Source: Parapristionchus giblindavisi
Lineage: Eukaryota > Nematoda > Chromadorea > Rhabditida > Diplogasteridae
Reading direction: 5' to 3'
Assembly (NCBI GenBank): GCA_943737045.1
Contig: CALSFV010000278.1
Span: forward strand, 62,001 to 126,000
DNA length: 64,000 nt
Part shown: positions 58,853 through 64,000 of the stretch, piece by piece
Layout: each line of letters starts with the position of its first letter
How positions within the stretch are numbered: the first letter of the stretch is position 1
The notes under the pieces: generated by a model
The model's input: the letters and a program-made list of their open reading frames with translations, nothing else
What the model was told of the DNA's origin: nothing
The model's database searches: none
Translations under genes and position numbers: made by a program

Positions 58853-60935
58853 ATGTCTTCTCATGTAAGTTTGGGCTAAACCATGTTCCCTGTCTAATTA
58901 TGCTCTCAGATTGCACACGACGTTTGTAGAGACGGTTTGATTCTGATGACGAAGGGCAGACGGAGCCGATAAAGGAGAAGAAGAAGAAGGATAAGAAAGA
59001 GAAGAAAGACACCGATGATGAACCCGAAGAAAGAACTCATAAGGAAAAGAAAAGGGACAAGAAAGAGAAGAATGATAATAAAGAAGAATCAGATGAGAAA
59101 CCACATAAGGAAAAGAAGAAGAAGGATAAGAAAGATAAAGATGTAGATAGAGATGAAGAATCGGAAGAAAGATCTCATAAGGAAAAGAAGAAGGACAAGA
59201 AAAGGTTATATCTAACTATGTAATGCATTGGTTATCCTTATGATTTCAGAGATGAGGAAAGACCTGAACGAGAGGATAAACATAGAGAACGATCTCGTGA
59301 TGATAAAAGAGAAGAGAAGGATTTGAATAGAAAAGATGATCGACAATGGAATGATAATAGAGGATATCAAAGAAATGATAATAATAGAGGAAATCAATGG
59401 AATAATAATAGAGGAAATCAGTGGAATGATAATAGAGGAGGCCAATGGAGAAGAGATAGAGATAATGTATGTTATGAGATAAAGATTGAATCTAATATGA
59501 TAATGATTCAGAGAGGAGAAAGAGGAGGACAAGATTGGAAGAGAAGAGATAATCGAGATAGAAGAAGAGATGAACCTGATCCATGGTATTCGTTCATTTA
59601 TCTTATTTAATTATAATCAATCGATAATTCTATAGTGATGTCGATCCGTCTCGTCCCGCATGGGCAACTGGAAAAGTAATGGAAAGAGTGGAAGAATTAA
59701 AACAGAGAAAACTACTGTGGAAAAGTTAGTTGAAGTTTTAATCGATTTCATTCTATGTTACCATTGAAGACCAAAAAAGTTAGTCAAGGATACTATTTTC
59801 TCGTAAATGTTTAATTTTTAAAATATTTTTTTGTGATCTATCCATAAAGTGAATCATAGATTTACAGCATGAATTTTTTACTATTGACGGTTTGCTACTC
59901 TTTTTGACTAAAGAAGTGGATTCTGAAAATTACTAACAATTATATATTATGAAAATTACTGATGTTATTCCTATTATTATAGAAACTCCCGAAGACGAAG
60001 CTTCATCTTCAACAGCGAGTGAGACTAAACCTGTGGAGAAAAATGCAGGTTTGTATTCTATCCCTTTTAATGTTTCACATTTTGTGAAGTCTAATCTATA
60101 TTTAAAATCACACGCTCATAGTCAGTTAATTTTACAATCCGCTCTGGCAATGCTCTCTCATAGATAAAGAAAGTGAGAGAGCAGTGCCACAGTGGAGAAT
60201 TTAAAATTAGATAGAGGTGTGTCTTTAATGCATTTTGTACTACGTGAGTAGATAAATACTACTTGTTAAATTAGGGCTTTTCGCTAATTTAGTGGAATGT
60301 CCCTGTAAAATGACGTTTATGTATTTAAAAAAAAAATTTATTTGAATGCCCCCACTGTGCAAATAACTTTTTTTTACAATTTTCTGTTCGGATGCCCCCA
60401 GCAGATTCAAGCTCTTGTACCCCGCCATTATTGTTATTATCATATTTATGTATGGGTGAGATTGATGATGTACCACATAATTGAATCAATAATTGAAGGT
60501 ATGTGGTCGGCAGCCTTCACAGCTGCAGCAGGCGAAAACTCATCAAAGTTTATGAAACTAATGGGTATGAAATCAGTGCCCACTGAAGCAAACGAGGTTA
60601 GTTTTTGCTTATTTTTTGGTTCTTTATTTGTTTAATTTATTTTGTTGATAAACTGGATTCGGATGAACGTAAAAATATACTTGAATATTGATCAGCAATT
60701 TTAATGAAACACTGTATGGCTGCCTCACCCAACCTATCGATATTATTCACTCGTTATTGATTTATTGATTGATAGTATAATGACATAACTTAATGTGTAT
60801 TTGAAGGTGGATGCAGCGAAAGTTCGTGAGGAGAAAGCAAAACAGAATGCATTGATGGCTGGATTACAGAAACAATATGAAGTAAGTAGAGAATTCTCAC
60901 ATCAAGGAAGAGGAAAGGGTTTGGGATTTCAATGA
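58853..60935 (+). CDS. RSRC2: RSRC2/SMAP-like nuclear protein
   Basis: Start MSSHRRFDSDDEGQTEP, followed by long Lys/Glu/Asp-rich stretches with KEKKKKDKK repeats and an Asn/Arg/Gly-rich part with RGNQWNNNRG repeats. The diagnostic C-terminus comes last: MWSAAFTAAAGENSSKFMKL, MGMKSVP, QNALMAGLQKQYE and GRGKGLGFQ, then TGA. The KFMKLMG..(K)QYE..RGxGLGF arrangement is the SMAP domain of RSRC2 and small acidic protein. The reading frame runs through an apparent donor after KQYE without splicing, and the GLGF end supports that. RSRC2 is a nuclear, splicing-linked protein of poorly known role. Confidence 0.82.
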
Positions 60936-61292
60936 TCTACTCATTCCATCTATCGATCAATATATTGATCTACTTGTTATCTCCTCATCTGTTATCATCT
61001 CTGGGTTGTCTGTATCTCTTGTTCAGTTTGTATTCTTTCCCCATTTAGTATTCGTTAGACAAGAAACCATTTAGTGATTATTCAACTTTAATAATTTTTT
61101 TGTTCAACATAACAATTGATTGATCGCTGACTGTATAACCTTGAAACAATTGTGTGGACTAAAGCACGATTATACCCATGTGAAGTAGTTGTTGAGGGTG
61201 AATGAATAGTGACAAGATACGATGAGGGATACGGTATTGATTGAAAAGACTTGGTTACGGTAGAGGTATCACTATCAATATTGATCGAATAT
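60936..61292. other. RSRC2 to MOSPD2-like interval (tail-to-tail)
   Basis: It contains only the two 3' flanks. TACGGTA words occur at about 61230-61262. No gene is seen. Confidence 0.5.
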
Positions 61293-63290
61293 TTAGAGAT
61301 CTTCTTGATTCTTATTTGCATTATTAGTGATAGCTTCAATCGCGAGTCGGAGAGATGCATTGCTCGATCTATAAATGTATATATGCATCAATCAATAATT
61401 GAGTTGAATCAATCGATAGTCAATGAAATAACACCGTACCTCTCGTTCAAAATGCACATGAACTGTAGAAGAACGAGGAATACGACGAAAACACCGAGAA
61501 TCTTCTGGTTGGTTGAGAGATCGATCACTGCTGCTCGTAGGGATTCGAGATCCTGCAACGATATCTACCGTAATCTACGGAATATTGATTATGTTGATCA
61601 CACATTGTGCATTGAAGCCAGCGCATAACATACGACAAAGTATACTGTAAGCAGGACAATAAATAAATAAAGGGGGTGTTCATCAATCAATAAGTGCATG
61701 ATCATTTGAATATTCACTAACGACTAACGTTGACTCCTGATATTGATCGAACTCTTTCCTTTGGTGTTGATCCATTTGAACTACTATCTTCATCTATGAT
61801 CTTACAACGAAGTTTATGTTCTGCCTTTGCTTCCTGAGATTATTGATTGATTAAATAGTATAGGATACAGTATACCTGGGGTGAATTATTCCATAAATCA
61901 CTAAATTCTTCAAGATTTGTTGAATCGTTCTGAAGGGCCATAAGAAGAAACTTCTCACGAGTTCCAGTTGCACGATATTCTAAAGATCAATTAATTATTA
62001 TGGTTAGAATAGACATGCAAATAAAAGTAAACCTTATTTAAAGCGTGAAAAGGGAAGTATATACAAGAACAATTAATTATACAGAGAATGAGGAAATAGT
62101 ATGTAAGACAAAGAGACCGTAGAGAGAAATTTTTTTGTGTGGATAATACGCCTTTGATAGAATAAATCTAGTTTGTTGGTATATATTCATCTTTAGCTTA
62201 TTAAGATTTTAACTTGATCAATCTTGATGAATAACTAACCATTCTGTAGATATACTCTAACAATCTCTGTTGCTCCTGGTGCAACTATTCCTCCAGAGGG
62301 TCTCACACGGAACTTCTCCGGTGATGTGGTCTTGATCTGTTATCGATTGATTAAAAGATATTATTGATTGATTAGATGATACCTTGAATAAGAGAGCCTT
62401 ATCTGATGATGTGTTCCTAATAGCTACTATGTCTACTAGATCATTTGATGATTCATCTAGGCGAGACAATGATAGCTCTTCACGAGGACTGAATCAATCG
62501 ATAATCAATTATCGTAATTAATCAATAATCGATAAGCACAATCAACAAATAATCGATCGTAAATCAATAATCGAGAAGCATATTCAATCAATAATAAATC
62601 GATACCAGACAGAAAGAAAGTTCTCAGTAGACCAATCAGTGGATGGAGCATGAACACGTTTATCAGCCAATGGACGAAGTGATGAAGGAAGCATACTACG
62701 ACGACCAGATGGACCCTAATCAATAATCATTAAGATACGGTAGAATAGAGCAATGAAGGATTTGGATACTGTATTCAGGCTAGAATACAATACGATGAAA
62801 GATCGATACGATTCGATAGCAACATAGAAGAAAGAAGTTGCAAGCATAATCACAAATGGTTCAAAACATTAAGATAAGAAATTGGTATCTATCTACATAA
62901 GAAAGTATGACTCATACTTTAAAATGATCAACAATATTATTTTGTCCACATGCCAAGAAACAATCTCAATATCTCTGTCTCTCTCATATCGTGAGCTCTC
63001 TCATCTTTCTCTAACCAACTCTGACCTTCACAGATTATCACTATCCTTTGGGTTAGACTTGCCCGCAAATTTTTGATTTTTTTTTAGCATTCACATACAA
63101 ATTAGATGATAAATTGACTACTTTCATTGACATTTCACTATTATTCGCGATTGAAAGACGGAGATATAGACAGATCATTACTCTTTACCTTACTAGATCT
63201 TCTTTGTCTTGGTAATCCTATAATCAATGGAGTTCTTCTTGTCGTCGTGTCTTCATCTTCTGATTCGAATTTTACTGACTAAAATAGATT
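61293..63290 (-). CDS. MOSPD2-like MSP-domain membrane protein (C-terminal part)
   Basis: Exons read down the minus strand: FESEDEDTTTRRTPLIIGL, GPSGRRSMLPSSLRPLADKR, SPREELSLSRLDESSNDLVD, IKTTSPEKFRVRPSGGIVAP, GATEIVRVYLQN, REKFLLMALQNDS, EEFSDLWNNSPQEAKAEHKL and RCKIIDED. A membrane tail follows: QKILGVFVVFLVLLQFMCIL. The KTTSPEKFRVRPS..PG..E.V motif and the RCK ending give an MSP domain close to MOSPD2, which tethers the ER to FFAT-motif proteins. The N-terminal half (a CRAL-TRIO domain in MOSPD2) should lie right of the window or is absent. The last exon uses a TTATAG acceptor and ends at 61293; the alternative is read-through after NER. Confidence 0.8.
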
Positions 63291-64000
63291 TAAATAATTA
63301 AGAGACCGGCTCGGTAAGACTCGAGCATTATGACCCCCTGCCGGACATTCGCCAAGACTTTCGATCTGGGCCTCAATACTTTCATCATAGACACATACCG
63401 GGGGGAGACCGATGAAAGTTATAGTGAAAATGCCCTTGGGCTCAAACCCGGCTCACCTATGTTTCATAAAATAAAAAAATTGAAAAATTCATAACTTTTC
63501 AATCGTGATAGCTAGGACTTTTATTTCTTTTTATTGGTGAACAACATGTCATGCACCCTTATAAACACTCCTGAACAATAATATCATATCGTTCTGAATA
63601 TGTTTTTTCGTGTCTGATTTTCAGATTTTTCCTCTTCTATACTCTTCAACAGAGAGACGGCAAGCATTGACATAGTACATATTGTAGCCCTGACAATTGT
63701 GTACATGAAGGTCACATTCCCTTGGAAATCCAACTTTTCTGAAGCATCGAGAATTGCAACTGAATGTGAGATATGTGTAATTTAAAAAAATCGAAAATTA
63801 AATTTCTTGTAAATCTCAAGAGTAGTTGGTAGCTTTATTATGTCATTTTACTCGTAGTGATGCGCGTGCACAGGAAAAATATACAGATAGACTCAGACTA
63901 CATTTTTAAAAAATTGAGAAAAATAATTATTTTATTTTTATTTTTTCAACTCCCACATTCAGTCGACCGTCAAGGCAAGTTGATTCATAGGGTGGATGGT
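63291..64000. other. right-edge region with a GC-rich block
   Basis: At 63303-63460 there is a conspicuously GC-rich insert (GACCGGCTCGGTAAGACTCG then CCCCCTGCCGGAC and CCGGGGGGAGACC) ending at CTCAAACCCGGCTCACC. The rest is AT-rich with no convincing exon. The first exon(s) of the MOSPD2-like gene probably lie further right. Confidence 0.5.

Overview
The window is animal nuclear DNA. It is AT-rich, and nearly all genes are split by short introns (about 45-60 bp, some larger) with GT..AG borders. Recognisable products are animal proteins: actin, integrin alpha, a TRPM channel, PEX19, UNC-50, BAF57/SMARCE1 and TAF12. The compact genes, tiny introns and TTTCAG-type acceptors just upstream of some start codons suggest a nematode or similar small-genome invertebrate. 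That is an inference; the species cannot be named from the sequence.

Layout from left to right. (-) 5' end of an ABCG-type ABC transporter, running off the left edge. Two abutting fold-back transposon remnants (1786-2630). (-) A 16-exon cholinesterase/carboxylesterase-like gene (2528-15107) whose catalytic Ser and His appear to be lost. Its 7.3-kb intron 8 holds three tandem opposite-strand copies of a secreted-protein family I do not recognise: A truncated, B intact, C a pseudogene. Its intron 6 holds a 64-bp minisatellite that repeats the exon-6 splice donor. (-) A TRPM channel with a C-terminal NUDT9-H-like domain (15384-22794). (-) A 75-residue unknown protein. (-) SMARCE1/BAF57. (+) DNAJC1-like J-domain/SANT membrane protein. 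(-) Integrin alpha of RGD-receptor type (28531-36205). A gene-poor stretch of about 6 kb with purine tracts and a transposon (36206-42279). (+) Actin, PEX19 and ABITRAM. (-) UNC-50 and OST4. (+) SCOC, TAF12 and a BPI/TULIP-like secreted protein. (-) MsrB. (+) RSRC2/SMAP-like protein. (-) The C-terminal half of a MOSPD2-like MSP-domain membrane protein.

The genes are not a functional cluster; the right half is mostly housekeeping genes packed on both strands. The distinctive content is the nested gene family and the miniature inverted-repeat elements (MITEs). Two MITE families carry a tRNA-like core between their inverted repeats, one with 5-bp and one with TTAA target duplications. A third family with 8-bp duplications sits in both an actin and a TAF12 intron. 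One tRNA-bearing MITE landed on a PEX19 splice acceptor and its target duplication rebuilt the TTCAG. Short dispersed motifs (TACGGTA-like 7-mers, GATCAAAGATCAA, ATTGATTGATT) fill introns throughout.
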